A DNA stretch of 64,000 bases from UBA1259 sp964453915 (GCA_964453915.1 CAYVPW010000001.1:13768-77767); one strand, 5' to 3'. Shown: positions 27,144-37,068, counted from the first letter of the stretch. Notes: generated from the sequence alone by a model not told the origin. Translations and numbers: made by a program.

Positions 27144-27167
27144 TACCCGCAAAAAAATTTGCGGGTA
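27144..27167 (-). terminator. Hairpin after efp
   Basis: A perfect 10-bp stem TACCCGCAAA/TTTGCGGGTA with an AAAA loop, 25 bases beyond the efp stop. The following T-tract is short, so termination may be partial. Confidence 0.7.
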
Positions 27168-27191
27168 CGGTTTCTATAAGTCAAAAGATAA

Positions 27192-27752
27192 TCAGCCTTT
27201 TACACGTTCCATGTATTCGCCCGTTCTCGTATCAACTCTGATAAGTTCGCCTTCGTTAACAAACATAGGAACTTGAATTTTTGCGCCGGTTTCTAAAACA
27301 GCGTCCTTCGTGGCGTTGGTTGCGGTATTTCCCTTTACGGAAGGATCCGCTTGAACTACTCTTAAAGTCACAAAGTTTTCACATTCAACGGAGAAAGCCG
27401 CTCCCTTATAAAACTTAACTACAACGTTATCGTTTTCTTTGATGTATTGAAGAGCGTCTTCTACTTGCTCATAGTTAAGCGGGGTAAGATTAAACTCTTG
27501 GTCCATAAAGTAGTAAAGTTCGCCGTCGTTATAAGAATAAGTCATATTCTTGGTTTCGATATGTGCTTCTTGAACCTTTTCGGTGGGGTTCCAAGTTTTT
27601 TCTAAAACCGCACCCGTCACAACATTTTTCATTTTGGTTCTTACGAAAGCCGCTCCTTTACCGGGTTTAACGTGTTGGAAATCTACTATGGTGTAAATTC
27701 CGCTTTCGTATTCAAAAGTCACGCCTTTTCTGAAATCGCCTGCTGATATCAT
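27192..27752 (-). CDS. efp: Elongation factor P
   Basis: Relieves ribosome stalling at polyproline; 186 residues, three beta-barrel domains. The modified residue would be Lys32 in HVKPGKGAAF. The C-terminal EGELIRVDTRTGEYMERV is typical. It follows pepP by 36 bases, the usual Firmicute pairing. Confidence 0.97.
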   Translation of the reverse strand: MISAGDFRKGVTFEYESGIYTIVDFQHVKPGKGAAFVRTKMKNVVTGAVLEKTWNPTEKVQEAHIETKNMTYSYNDGELYYFMDQEFNLTPLNYEQVEDALQYIKENDNVVVKFYKGAAFSVECENFVTLRVVQADPSVKGNTATNATKDAVLETGAKIQVPMFVNEGELIRVDTRTGEYMERVKG

Positions 27753-27788
27753 AATTTTTTCTCCTTAAATAGTTTTTACGTTAATTTT

Positions 27789-28832
27789 TTATAAAATCAA
27801 AAGTTGTTTATCGTCCGTAAACAGCCTTTCCACTTTTCCGTTTTTAATTATAACCGTGTCTTCTATCCTTATACCGAACTTTCCTTCTATATAAACGCCC
27901 GGCTCTACCGTAAACACGTTGTCTTCTTGTATAATCTCTTTGCTTTTTGCGGATAAATACGGCGCTTCGTGAATATCAAGCCCCACGCCGTGCCCTAAAG
28001 AATGAGTAAAATATTCTCCGTAGCCGGCGGCATTAAGGCTGTCCCTTGCTATTTTATCGCAATCGCAAGTTTTCATTCCCGCGGATATTTGCTTTTCTGC
28101 AAGTTCGTTTGCCAAAAACACCGCCTTGTAGCAATCCTTAAATTCTTTGGTAGGATTTCCAAAAAACAAAGTTCTGGTTAAATCCGAACAATATCCTTTA
28201 TAAACGCAACCCGTATCAATTAAAACTACCGAATTTTTTTCTAAAACGGTGTCTCCCGTTTCGTGATGGGGAACTGCGGCGTTTTTGCCGAAAGCCACTA
28301 TAGAAGAAAAACTTTCCCCTTCTCCGCCTAGCCTTAAAACGTTATCTTGCAACACCTTGCAAAGAGATTTTTCCGTTATTCCCTCTTTAATGCTCGGCAA
28401 CGTTTCGTAATAGGCTTTCTCTATAATTTCGCACGCTTTTTTTATACAATCTATTTCTTCTTTGCTCTTTACGGAACGAAGTTTTTCTATTTCTTTTTTG
28501 CCGTTTAATAACTTTACGTTTAACTTTTTATACGCTTGATACTCCGAAACGGTAGTTTTATCGTAGTCTATAAAAAGCCTTTTTATTCTTAAATTTTTAA
28601 TATGCCTTTTTACCGTTTCTAAATTTTCGTATAAAACGGGAGCGATATCCGTTCCTCTCAATTTCTCCTTAACCGCAAAATAATACCTTGCGTCCGTAAA
28701 ATAAACGGGAGTTTTACACACCAACAAAATTCCTTCCGCAACGTCTATTTTAGAAAAATACTTTCTTGTTGCTCTGTCGGTTATAAGGCACGCATATTTA
28801 TCGCAAAAAATCTTACTTATCGTATTAGACAT
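27789..28832 (-). CDS. pepP: Xaa-Pro aminopeptidase (M24B)
   Basis: Dimetal aminopeptidase releasing residues before proline; 347 residues. Creatinase-like N-terminal domain, then the metal ligands in VLIDTGCVYKGYCSDLTRT, HSLGHGVGLDIHEAP, FTVEPGVY and GIRIEDT. The ATG at 28830-28832 with AAGGT upstream is preferred over an in-frame TTG eight codons earlier. The efp neighbour is usual. PepQ is an alternative name. Confidence 0.93.
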   Translation of the reverse strand: MSNTISKIFCDKYACLITDRATRKYFSKIDVAEGILLVCKTPVYFTDARYYFAVKEKLRGTDIAPVLYENLETVKRHIKNLRIKRLFIDYDKTTVSEYQAYKKLNVKLLNGKKEIEKLRSVKSKEEIDCIKKACEIIEKAYYETLPSIKEGITEKSLCKVLQDNVLRLGGEGESFSSIVAFGKNAAVPHHETGDTVLEKNSVVLIDTGCVYKGYCSDLTRTLFFGNPTKEFKDCYKAVFLANELAEKQISAGMKTCDCDKIARDSLNAAGYGEYFTHSLGHGVGLDIHEAPYLSAKSKEIIQEDNVFTVEPGVYIEGKFGIRIEDTVIIKNGKVERLFTDDKQLLIL

Positions 28833-28867
28833 AAGTTTACCTTGATATTTTACCAAATTTTTTTATA

Positions 28868-29716
28868 TTAGTCAATTTGTTTATATAATTTTTGCATATT
28901 TACCGCATCTATATCTTGCGTACCTGCGGATTCGCAAACGATTATCGGCTCTAAGTTTAGTTTTTTTAACGCTTTTGCAAGCGGCAAAAATTCCGGCCCG
29001 TAATGCGTATCGGCAAAAGTGAGATGTCTTACTTCTCCTTTTGCGGAATACTCTATCTTAGAAAAATGCACGTGGAAATTTTTCATTCGTTCGTACCCCA
29101 ATTCCGAAATCATATATTCTAACCTATCCGAAAAATCTTTTTCGGTTTTTAAGCTTCCGCATTCTCTTGCGTTCACATGCCCGAAATCTACGGTAGGAAT
29201 ATAAATTTTATCTATTTTGCAAAAAGACGTAATCTCTTCTATCGTGCCGATCTGCCCTATTTTACCCATCGTTTCGGGGCAAAGCAAAACATCTTCTAAA
29301 CCGTTTTGATAAACCTTTTCGGCTAAAACTTTAAGTCTTTCCGCACATAACGCCACAGCCTTTTCTCTAGTGGCTTTTCCTTGAGAGGCAGGGTGAAATA
29401 TAACCCTATTCCCACCCATAAGTTTAACTTTTTTTGCAGAAGACAACACGTATTCGTAACTCTTTTCCGCATTTTCTTCTTCCGGATTAGAAAAATTTAT
29501 ATAGTACGGCGCATGAACGGATATTTCCACACCCGCCTTATCAAAAGCGTTTGCAATAGAAAGCGCCTTCTCGTCGGACATATTAACGCCGCGACCGAAA
29601 GAATATTCAAACCAGTCTAGCCCTAAATCTTTTACCCAAACTGCCGATTCTTCCGTTTTGCTTTTTTTTGCGTCGTAAAACGCTTGTGAATTTCCGCTCG
29701 GTCCGAATTTAATCAT
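28868..29716 (-). CDS. nfo: Endonuclease IV (AP endonuclease)
   Basis: Zinc-dependent base-excision repair nuclease with a TIM barrel; 282 residues. The metal ligands are visible in order: SVHAPYY, IFHPAS, CPETMGK, TVDFGHVNA, HVHFSK and CESAG. It overlaps the ribF stop region by eight bases, so it closes the long operon that starts at rimP. Confidence 0.94.
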   Translation of the reverse strand: MIKFGPSGNSQAFYDAKKSKTEESAVWVKDLGLDWFEYSFGRGVNMSDEKALSIANAFDKAGVEISVHAPYYINFSNPEEENAEKSYEYVLSSAKKVKLMGGNRVIFHPASQGKATREKAVALCAERLKVLAEKVYQNGLEDVLLCPETMGKIGQIGTIEEITSFCKIDKIYIPTVDFGHVNARECGSLKTEKDFSDRLEYMISELGYERMKNFHVHFSKIEYSAKGEVRHLTFADTHYGPEFLPLAKALKKLNLEPIIVCESAGTQDIDAVNMQKLYKQID

Positions 29717-30596
29717 ATTTGCCGCCTTTTAACTCTTCTAAATCTGCACATAATCTTTCAATAAGCCCATCGGTACTATCAAACTTTATAATCTCACGCA
29801 TAAAATCCGTAAAATAAACGGTAATATCCTTTCCGTACAATTCACCGTTAAAGTCCAAAATATGCGCTTCTATCAGTTTTTTACTTAAATTAAAGGTAGG
29901 TCTTGCCCCGTAGTTTATAATCGCCTTATATTTTTTATCTAAAACAACGTATCCTGCGTAAACGCCGTTTTTTAACGGACTTTTTTCTTGATCTATCTCT
30001 ATGTTAACGGTAGGAAATCCTATTTTTCTTCCCACCATTCTGTCTTGAAAAACCTTGCCGCTTATAAAATATTCAAACCCTAAAAGCGAGTTTGTTTTTT
30101 TTACGTTTCCTTCCTTTAACAACTCTTTTATTCCGGAAGTCGCTATTTTTGCTCCGTATTCTTTTGCAAGCGGCTCTATAAGCACTTCTTGACCTTTTTC
30201 TTCGGCGTATTTTTTTAAAAACTCAACGTCTCCTAAACCGCCCTTTCCAAAACGGTAATCTTTGCCGCAAACGTACGCTTTAATATCGAAAACGCCGTTT
30301 ACGTAATCTAAAAACGCCATTGCGTCTAAAGATAAAAACTCTTTGTTGACGGGAGCAAAAAAAACGTTTTTTACGCCTATACTTTCAAATATCTTTTTTC
30401 TTTCTTCCTTTGTAAAAAGATATTTTTTATCGCCTTTGCCGATATAATAATTCAGGTTTCCGTCAAAAGTAAAAACGGTAGCAACCGAATTAGTTTCTTC
30501 CGCTTTTTTTTGCGCCGCCCCTATAATTAAGCGATGCCCTTTATGCACGCTGTCAAAATATCCCAGCGCAATTACCGTTTTTATTTTATCTGACAT
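29709..30596 (-). CDS. ribF: Bifunctional riboflavin kinase/FAD synthetase
   Basis: Makes FMN and then FAD; 295 residues. The N-terminal nucleotidylyltransferase motif reads GYFDSVHKGH, with Ser where GxFDGVHxGH is usual. The C-terminal kinase domain has KIGFPTVNIE and the INYGARPTF stretch. It overlaps truB by 11 bases, the standard truB-ribF order. Confidence 0.95.
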   Translation of the reverse strand: MSDKIKTVIALGYFDSVHKGHRLIIGAAQKKAEETNSVATVFTFDGNLNYYIGKGDKKYLFTKEERKKIFESIGVKNVFFAPVNKEFLSLDAMAFLDYVNGVFDIKAYVCGKDYRFGKGGLGDVEFLKKYAEEKGQEVLIEPLAKEYGAKIATSGIKELLKEGNVKKTNSLLGFEYFISGKVFQDRMVGRKIGFPTVNIEIDQEKSPLKNGVYAGYVVLDKKYKAIINYGARPTFNLSKKLIEAHILDFNGELYGKDITVYFTDFMREIIKFDSTDGLIERLCADLEELKGGKYD

Positions 30597-31434
30597 ATGC
30601 TTTCATTTTTAACGTGCCTAGAGAAATTTCACCAACCCCCCAAAACTCGTTTCCGTTATATACCCTATACAATCCGTCCTTTAACGGATACTTGTCTTTC
30701 AACCCGTCCAAAAGCCTTTTCGCCTGCAAAGCAGAAAGAGTAAGGCGGGTAAAACCAACCGTTTGATCGGAAGGGACTAAAAGCCTTTCGGGATTTTCTT
30801 CGTTTTTTAACTGCTCTATATCAACCGCAGTATCCAAAGTAAATACTCCGCTTTTTGTTCTTACAAGGGTTTTCATAGTTCCTAGCGAACCTAGTTTTTC
30901 CCCTAAATCTCTTGCCAAAGAGCGTATGTAAGTTCCGCCTTTACAATTTATCTTAAACTTAAACGTATCTAAATCCGTTTTTTCTAAATATTCAAAAGAA
31001 TTGATAACTACCTTTTTGGGCGGAAGTGTAAACTCTTCTCCGCGCCTTGCAAGTTGATATCCTCTTTTTCCGTCTATACACTTTGCGGAATAGTTCGGCG
31101 GTACTTGTTCAATCTCACCTACAAACGCCTTTGTCGCTTCTATTATATCCTTTTCTTCGGGAATAACAGTGCAGGTTTTTAACACCGTTCCCGTAATATC
31201 CAACGTATCCGTTAGCACTCCGAACTTAAATTCGGCAATGTATTCTTTTTCTTTATCTAAAAAAAAGTTAAACAATCTAGACGCTTGCCCAACGCCTACC
31301 GGCAACACCCCTTCCGCCATAGGGTCTAAAGTGCCCATATGTCCGCACGGACACTTAAAAGTTTTTTTCACCGCACCGACTGCATAAGCAGAACTCATTC
31401 CGGCAGGTTTTTTCAAATTAATAAATCCGTTCAT
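30586..31434 (-). CDS. truB: tRNA pseudouridine-55 synthase
   Basis: Forms pseudouridine 55 in the T loop; 282 residues. Catalytic Asp in GHMGTLDPMAEGVLPV, then YSAKCIDGKRGYQLARRG and a GGTYIRSLARDLGE motif. It lies one base after nrnA and overlaps ribF. Confidence 0.96.
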   Translation of the reverse strand: MNGFINLKKPAGMSSAYAVGAVKKTFKCPCGHMGTLDPMAEGVLPVGVGQASRLFNFFLDKEKEYIAEFKFGVLTDTLDITGTVLKTCTVIPEEKDIIEATKAFVGEIEQVPPNYSAKCIDGKRGYQLARRGEEFTLPPKKVVINSFEYLEKTDLDTFKFKINCKGGTYIRSLARDLGEKLGSLGTMKTLVRTKSGVFTLDTAVDIEQLKNEENPERLLVPSDQTVGFTRLTLSALQAKRLLDGLKDKYPLKDGLYRVYNGNEFWGVGEISLGTLKMKAYVR

Positions 31435-31435
31435 T

Positions 31436-32389
31436 TTATTCGGGTAAATATCTGCTTACTGCAAAGGTAAGCCTGTCTATCACTTCTTCTACGTTTCCTT
31501 GCATTCTGCAACCGCTTGCAAGAACGTGCCCGCCGCCGCCGAAAGTACCCGCCACGGCGTTTACGTCCGCCGATTTAGAGCGGAAACTAATTTTATATTT
31601 TTCTTTTTCGGTTTCTAAAATACAAACGCCAACCTCAACGCAATCAACGCCCATAATAAAATCTATAAAGCCTTCCGTTTCGTCCTGTTTTGCGCCGACA
31701 GCTTCAATATCTTTCAGACTTATAAACGCCAAGCCCAACTTTCCGTCTAGAATATAGCGAATTTTGCTCATAGTAATTCCGAAAAGTTTTGCTCTTTCTT
31801 TACTTTGACGTGTAAAATTGCGGTATACGATATTATTTAAATCCGCACCGAAATCTACAAGTTCCGCCGCTATTTTCAGCGTTTGAGAAGTAAGGTTTTT
31901 ATGCTTAAAATTGCCCGTATCGGTCACTATTCCCGTGGCAAGCGCGTTTGCCATATCCGCATCGATAGAAATCTCCGCTTCATTTAGCAAAATAAAAACG
32001 TTTTCCGCATTTGCAGCGGTTTCCGAAACGAAATTAACCTTTGCATATCTGTTGTTTGAAGTGTGATGATCTAAAATATAAGTGTTTTTATGTGCGGCAA
32101 AATACGGTGCAAAAGTCCCCGTGCGAGTAATATCCGCACAGTCTATCGCTAAAAACGCAGTGTACTCTTTTTCTAATTTCTTTTTTACATCGTCAACGCC
32201 TTTTATGTAGTCGAAACGCACGGACAAGTCGTCGTCACAATATACGTCCGCATCTATTCCCGCTTTATTAAGCCCCATTTTTAAGGCAAGCGCCGAGCCT
32301 ATCGTGTCACCGTCCGGACGAACGTGACAAAACAGCGCGACGCTTTTTTCTTTGAATAATTTTTCAGAAAACTCTTTTAACGTAATCAA
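31436..32389 (-). CDS. nrnA: DHH phosphoesterase, NrnA-like (nanoRNase/pAp phosphatase)
   Basis: Degrades short oligoribonucleotides and pAp; 317 residues. DHH domain with CHVRPDGDTIGSALAL, ID-CAD and LDHHTSNN; the DHHA1 domain ends in GGGHVLASGC. Position between rbfA and truB matches the Firmicute gene order. It overlaps rbfA by four bases. Confidence 0.93.
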   Translation of the reverse strand: MITLKEFSEKLFKEKSVALFCHVRPDGDTIGSALALKMGLNKAGIDADVYCDDDLSVRFDYIKGVDDVKKKLEKEYTAFLAIDCADITRTGTFAPYFAAHKNTYILDHHTSNNRYAKVNFVSETAANAENVFILLNEAEISIDADMANALATGIVTDTGNFKHKNLTSQTLKIAAELVDFGADLNNIVYRNFTRQSKERAKLFGITMSKIRYILDGKLGLAFISLKDIEAVGAKQDETEGFIDFIMGVDCVEVGVCILETEKEKYKISFRSKSADVNAVAGTFGGGGHVLASGCRMQGNVEEVIDRLTFAVSRYLPE

Positions 32390-32748
32390 TCTACGTCTCC
32401 TTTGTGAATATCCCTTAAAAGTCTATCCATTTTATCGCCGTATTCCATACTTCCGTCTAAAACGAAATGTAGTTCCGGCACGGTACGAATTCTTACCGAC
32501 CTAGCAAGTTCGTATCTGATTTTTTTTGCTTCTTCGCAAATAGCGTCAAACGTTCTTTGCTTTTTCTCCGGATTAACGGAATATATGCTTAGCAAAACGG
32601 TGGCGTGCGCTAAATCTTTACTAGTTTTTACGTCTATTATGCTAAACATTTCCGTGATAAAAGGATTTTTAACCTTTCTTTTTATTATATCGTAAATTTC
32701 TTTTTGAAATTCACTGTTGATTTTATCGATACGGTTCGTTCCGTTCAT
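32386..32748 (-). CDS. rbfA: Ribosome-binding factor A
   Basis: Late 30S maturation factor with a KH-like fold; 120 residues. RIDKINSEFQKEIYDII, the VKTSKDLAHATVLLS strand region and RTVPELHFVLDGS are typical. It lies between infB and nrnA with short or overlapping junctions. Confidence 0.95.
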   Translation of the reverse strand: MNGTNRIDKINSEFQKEIYDIIKRKVKNPFITEMFSIIDVKTSKDLAHATVLLSIYSVNPEKKQRTFDAICEEAKKIRYELARSVRIRTVPELHFVLDGSMEYGDKMDRLLRDIHKGDVD

Positions 32749-32758
32749 AATACCACCG

Positions 32759-35335
32759 TTAATTTTTGTTTTCTTCTACTTGATAACATTCTATAAAGTC
32801 GCCGATTTTTATATCGTTAAACTTCTCTATAGACATACCGCATTCATAGCCTTGAGCAACTTCTTTAACGTCGTCCTTAAAGCGTTTTAACTGCAAAACG
32901 TTTCCTTCGGTAATCATAACGTCGTCACGGTAAATGCGAAGTTTTCCGCTTCTTAAAATCTTACCTTCCGTCACGTAGCAACCTGCAACTTGCCCAACGC
33001 CGGAAATCTTAAATACTTCTCTAACTTCGGCTTTACCGAGATAAACCTCCGTAAACTTGGGAGCAAGCATACCTTTAAGCGCTTTTTGAACGTCTTCTAT
33101 CGCTTCGTAAATTACCCTGTAAAGTTTTATATCTACACCGCTGTGTTCCGCAACGTTTCTTGCGTTTGCATCGGGACGAACGTTAAATCCTATTATGATA
33201 GCGTTAGAACTTTCCGCAAGCATTATATCGGATTCGTTTATCGCACCCGCAGCAGCGTGTATAACGTTTACTTTTACTTCTTCGTTAGAAAGTTTTTCTA
33301 AAGATTGTTTTACCGCTTCAACAGAACCCTGAACGTCCGCCTTAACGACTATGTTAAGACCTTTTATTTCGCCTTCCGCAATCTTATTAAACACGTCGTC
33401 TAGCGTCACCTTTTGAGAAGCCTTTATCATACTTTCTCTTTCTTTGTTCTTTCTTTCCTGAGCAACGAGTTTAACCAATTTTTCTTGTTCTACCGCATAT
33501 AATATATCGCCTGCGTTAGGAACTTCGTCTAATCCCATTATAGATACAGGCATAGAAGGTCCGGCAGAACCTACTTTTGCACCCATATCGTTCATCATTG
33601 CTCTAATTTTTCCGGTGACCGTTCCTACAACAACGCTGTCAGAAACTTTTAGCGTTCCGTTTTGGATAAGCACGGTAGCAATAGGACCTTTGTTTTGATC
33701 TAGTTTTGCTTCTATAACAACGCCTTTTGCCTTTCTGTTTGGGTTAGCCTTTAAGTCTTTAATTTCCGCAACTAAGTTTATACTCTCTAAAAGCGTATCA
33801 AAACCTTCGCCTGTTTTTGCGGATACAGGACAAAGAATAACGTCTCCGCCCCATTCTTCGGGAAGCAAGCCGTGGTCTGTAAGTTGAGTTTTTACTCTGT
33901 CGATATTCGCTTCCGGCTTATCAATCTTGTTTATTGCAACTATAATAGGAACGTCCGCCGCTTTTGCGTGGTTAATCGCTTCAACCGTTTGCGGCATAAT
34001 TCCGTCGTCCGCCGCAACGACTAAAACCGCTATATCCGTAGCCTGTGCACCGCGCGCTCTCATTGCGGTAAACGCCGCGTGTCCGGGCGTATCCAAAAAG
34101 GTTATTTGCTTTTTATTTACCGTCACTTGATAAGCACCGATATGCTGCGTAATACCGCCAGCTTCGCCTGCGGTGACGTTGCTTTTTCTAATTCTATCAA
34201 GCACGGAAGTTTTACCGTGATCTACGTGTCCCATAACCGTTACTACGGGCGGGCGAACAACCATTTTTGCCTGATCGTCCGCTTCGGATTCAAAGCCTTC
34301 GCTCAAAACATCTTCCGCAGTTTTATCTAGTTTTAATTCTAATTCAACGCCTATATCGTCCGCAATAAATGCTGCAGTATCAAAATCGATAGAGTCGTTT
34401 ATAGTTTTCATGATGCCTTCTTTAAATAGGCGCTTTGTTATTTCGGCAGCCGTAATACCGATTTTTTCACTTAAAACTTTAAGGGGTATTATCTCGGTGT
34501 TGATTACTGCCTTTTCTATTTTTATAGCGTGCGTTTCAACGTTTTTAACCTTCTTTGCGGGGCGCATTTTTCTGTATCCCGTTTTATTTTCGTCAAAATC
34601 GTCTATACTTACTTGATTTTTTATAAGCGCACGCTTGTTTATAACGTGTTTATCTTCGTAAGACTTTTCCCCGCCCTTCTTTTTATTGCCGAAAGAACGC
34701 TTATCGTTTACGGTAGGCATAACGGGTGGAGCAACGTACGTTTCACGGGGCTTTTTAAATCCGGACCCCTGCGGCTTATTTTCAAAAGACTTCGGCTTAG
34801 CCGTTTTATCGAAAGACGGGCGTACCGCAAGCTTTTCTTTTTTCTCTACGGGGCGATAAGGAGATTCCCTTCTCACTATAAAGGACGGGCGTTCTTTAGG
34901 AACGAATTCCGCCTTTTTAGCAGGTTCTGCAGGCTCTTCCTTTTTCTCTTCCGCTTTTTCTTCCTTTGCGGGAGTAGCTTCTTTTTTAGGTTCTTCCGCA
35001 GGTGCGGGTTTTTCTTCTTTCGGTTCAGTTTTCTTTTCTACAACTTCCGTTTTTACAATCGTTTCAGCCTTGGGTTCTTCTATTGCGGCTTTTTCCTCTG
35101 CCTTAACTTCGGCTTTTACTTCCGCAATCTCTTTTTCACGCTCTATTTTAGCGTCTTCAAAAGATTTTAATTTAGATTCAACTTCCGTTTTAAACCCTTT
35201 TACGCTTTTCTCGAAATCGGAAACGGACGAAACGAGTTGTTGTATCGCTTCATCTACTAAAAGTTTGTTTATTTTCTTTACGTTTTCGATTGATTTTTTT
35301 GCGTTTTCGTTTTGTACGTTTTTGGTTTCTGCCAT
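32759..35335 (-). CDS. infB: Translation initiation factor IF-2
   Basis: GTPase that places initiator tRNA on the ribosome; 858 residues. A long Lys/Glu/Ala/Pro-rich N-terminal linker (about 1-270) gives rise to low-complexity DNA. The G domain has VMGHVDHGKTSVLD, FLDTPGHAAF and INKIDKP; domains II to IV follow. The linker is not a separate gene. Confidence 0.97.
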   Translation of the reverse strand: MAETKNVQNENAKKSIENVKKINKLLVDEAIQQLVSSVSDFEKSVKGFKTEVESKLKSFEDAKIEREKEIAEVKAEVKAEEKAAIEEPKAETIVKTEVVEKKTEPKEEKPAPAEEPKKEATPAKEEKAEEKKEEPAEPAKKAEFVPKERPSFIVRRESPYRPVEKKEKLAVRPSFDKTAKPKSFENKPQGSGFKKPRETYVAPPVMPTVNDKRSFGNKKKGGEKSYEDKHVINKRALIKNQVSIDDFDENKTGYRKMRPAKKVKNVETHAIKIEKAVINTEIIPLKVLSEKIGITAAEITKRLFKEGIMKTINDSIDFDTAAFIADDIGVELELKLDKTAEDVLSEGFESEADDQAKMVVRPPVVTVMGHVDHGKTSVLDRIRKSNVTAGEAGGITQHIGAYQVTVNKKQITFLDTPGHAAFTAMRARGAQATDIAVLVVAADDGIMPQTVEAINHAKAADVPIIVAINKIDKPEANIDRVKTQLTDHGLLPEEWGGDVILCPVSAKTGEGFDTLLESINLVAEIKDLKANPNRKAKGVVIEAKLDQNKGPIATVLIQNGTLKVSDSVVVGTVTGKIRAMMNDMGAKVGSAGPSMPVSIMGLDEVPNAGDILYAVEQEKLVKLVAQERKNKERESMIKASQKVTLDDVFNKIAEGEIKGLNIVVKADVQGSVEAVKQSLEKLSNEEVKVNVIHAAAGAINESDIMLAESSNAIIIGFNVRPDANARNVAEHSGVDIKLYRVIYEAIEDVQKALKGMLAPKFTEVYLGKAEVREVFKISGVGQVAGCYVTEGKILRSGKLRIYRDDVMITEGNVLQLKRFKDDVKEVAQGYECGMSIEKFNDIKIGDFIECYQVEENKN

Positions 35336-35346
35336 TTATATTACTC

Positions 35347-35658
35347 CTAACATCTCTCGATAAAGTCGTTTTCCGTTTGACTTAAAAGCGCTTGGGAAAG
35401 TTTTAAGTCCGTAATAGCCATAACTTTGGCGTTTTCTCTGTGCGTTAATTGCGATAAAGGCGTTTTTACACACTCTACCAACGGGCACTTCAGTTTTTTA
35501 GAAAGGCTTTCCGCTTCCTTTTTACTGTTATCGCTTGCAGAAAAACACACCACCATAAGATTTGCTTTTTTTAGCGTGGCGCAGGCGTTAAACCCTATTT
35601 TATACTTACCTGCACGAATAGCAAACCCTATAAAAGTTTCCGCTTTACTCTTTTCCAA
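35347..35658 (-). CDS. ylxQ: YlxQ, L7Ae-family putative RNA-binding protein
   Basis: A 103-residue kink-turn-binding-fold protein between ylxR and infB; partner RNA unknown. AGKYKIGFNACATLKKANLMVV fits the family (partial string). I place the start at TTG 35656-35658, seven bases after GAGGAG; an ATG seven codons earlier lacks a ribosome site. Either way it overlaps the ylxR end. Confidence 0.85.
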   Translation of the reverse strand: MEKSKAETFIGFAIRAGKYKIGFNACATLKKANLMVVCFSASDNSKKEAESLSKKLKCPLVECVKTPLSQLTHRENAKVMAITDLKLSQALLSQTENDFIERC

Positions 35659-35908
35659 AAAAGTTCTCCTCAATACCATCGTAAACCGAATCTTCTACCT
35701 GACAGGAAAACACTCGGTTTATAAGCTTTTGCTTTTTAAGTTTTTTTATACATTCCGCATCGTCGCAAATATATGCGCCTCTGCCGTTAGCCTTGCCGGT
35801 TTTATCCAAAAAAATCTTATCTCCGCTTTTAACTATTCTAAGCATAGATTTTTTCGGTTTCATTTCTCGGCACGCTATGCACATACGCATAGGAATTTTC
35901 TTTTCCAT
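35645..35908 (-). CDS. rnpM: YlxR/RnpM, RNase P-modulating DUF448 protein
   Basis: An 87-residue nucleic-acid-binding protein; the Bacillus homologue binds the RNase P RNA. RMCIACREMKPKKSMLRIV and NGRGAYICDDAECIKKL are the family signature. It follows nusA by 21 bases, as is standard. Confidence 0.92.
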   Translation of the reverse strand: MEKKIPMRMCIACREMKPKKSMLRIVKSGDKIFLDKTGKANGRGAYICDDAECIKKLKKQKLINRVFSCQVEDSVYDGIEENFFGKE

Positions 35909-35929
35909 AAAACTACCATCAATTAAAAA

Positions 35930-37021
35930 TTATTCTTCGGTGTTTTCTTCGCTTTCAGAAGCAGCTTCGCCGAACTCCGAAAGAGCGGCACTTTCGCTTT
36001 TAACGTCTATCTTCCAACCGGTAAGACGAACGGCAAGCCTTGCGTTTTGACCGCTTCTACCTATCGCCAAAGACAATTTATCGTCCGGCACAATCGCCAT
36101 TGCGTTATTTTCGCCTTCCATTTGAACCACTTTAACTACTCTTGCCGGAGAAAGCGCTCTGGAAATAAACTCCAACGGATTTTCCGACCAAGGAATTATA
36201 TCTATTTTTTCGCCGCCTAATTCCGCCACGATTGCGTTTACACGCGCGCCTTTATTACCTACGCACGCACCGATAGCGTCTATTTGCGGGTCTTCACTGT
36301 AAATTGCTATTTTAGTTCTTTGTCCGGGTTCTCTTGCAATTCCTTTTATTTCGACTAATCCTTGCTTGATTTCCGGAACTTCGTTTTCAAACAAACGTTT
36401 TACCAAACCGCCGGACGTTCTGGAAACGACGATTTGTGCGTTTTTACCCATATTTTTTACTCTTTTAACGAATACGTTGATTTTTTGATTCAATTCGTAT
36501 TTTTCACCGGGAACTTGGTCTCTCGGCATCAAAATTCCTTCAATTTGGTTTCCGCCGATTTCTACGTATACGTTGCCGTCCTCTATTCTGCGAACGGTGC
36601 AAGCCATAAGCTCGCCTTCTTTATCTTCAAATTCAGAAAAGGTGTTGTCTCTTTCTATTTCGCGAAGTTTTTGCATAACCACTTGCTTTGCGGTTTGAGC
36701 CGCTATTCTACCAAAGTTTTTAGGCATAATTTCGGTTGCAATCACATCCCCCGCTTTGTACCCCTTTTTAATCAAAACAGCGTCTTCAACGCTTATCTCT
36801 TTTTCGGGATCAACGACTTCTTCTACAACGTTTTTGGTGCTGTAAATTTTAATCGTCTTTTTTTCGGGATTAAGTTTTACGGAAATTCCGCTTACGTCAC
36901 CGGTGGACTTTTTATAAGCGAACACAAGAGCGTTTTCAAGCGCTTCTATAAATTCCGTTTGGGAAATTCCCTTTTCTCTTTCAAGGTCTTCAAGTGCCAA
37001 AAAGAAATCTTGATTTATCAT
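35930..37021 (-). CDS. nusA: Transcription termination/antitermination factor NusA
   Basis: RNA polymerase-associated factor for pausing and termination; 363 residues, the short Gram-positive form. N-terminal polymerase-binding domain, S1 domain (about 135-200), then two KH domains (GACVGNKGARV, AIGRSGQNARLAV). It ends in an acidic tail and lacks the C-terminal acidic repeats of proteobacterial NusA. Confidence 0.97.
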   Translation of the reverse strand: MINQDFFLALEDLEREKGISQTEFIEALENALVFAYKKSTGDVSGISVKLNPEKKTIKIYSTKNVVEEVVDPEKEISVEDAVLIKKGYKAGDVIATEIMPKNFGRIAAQTAKQVVMQKLREIERDNTFSEFEDKEGELMACTVRRIEDGNVYVEIGGNQIEGILMPRDQVPGEKYELNQKINVFVKRVKNMGKNAQIVVSRTSGGLVKRLFENEVPEIKQGLVEIKGIAREPGQRTKIAIYSEDPQIDAIGACVGNKGARVNAIVAELGGEKIDIIPWSENPLEFISRALSPARVVKVVQMEGENNAMAIVPDDKLSLAIGRSGQNARLAVRLTGWKIDVKSESAALSEFGEAASESEENTEE

Positions 37022-37068
37022 TTTTCATCTCCTATATTTTTGTAAAATACTTTACTTTTAACCTAAAA

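Noticed and set aside
34529..35170. 213-codon open frame on the plus strand
   Set aside because: Antisense to the low-complexity Lys/Glu/Ala linker of infB; Phe/Arg-rich translation with no plausible fold.
36362..37045. 227-codon open frame on the plus strand
   Set aside because: Antisense to nusA, with no ribosome site and a composition that mirrors the sense codons.
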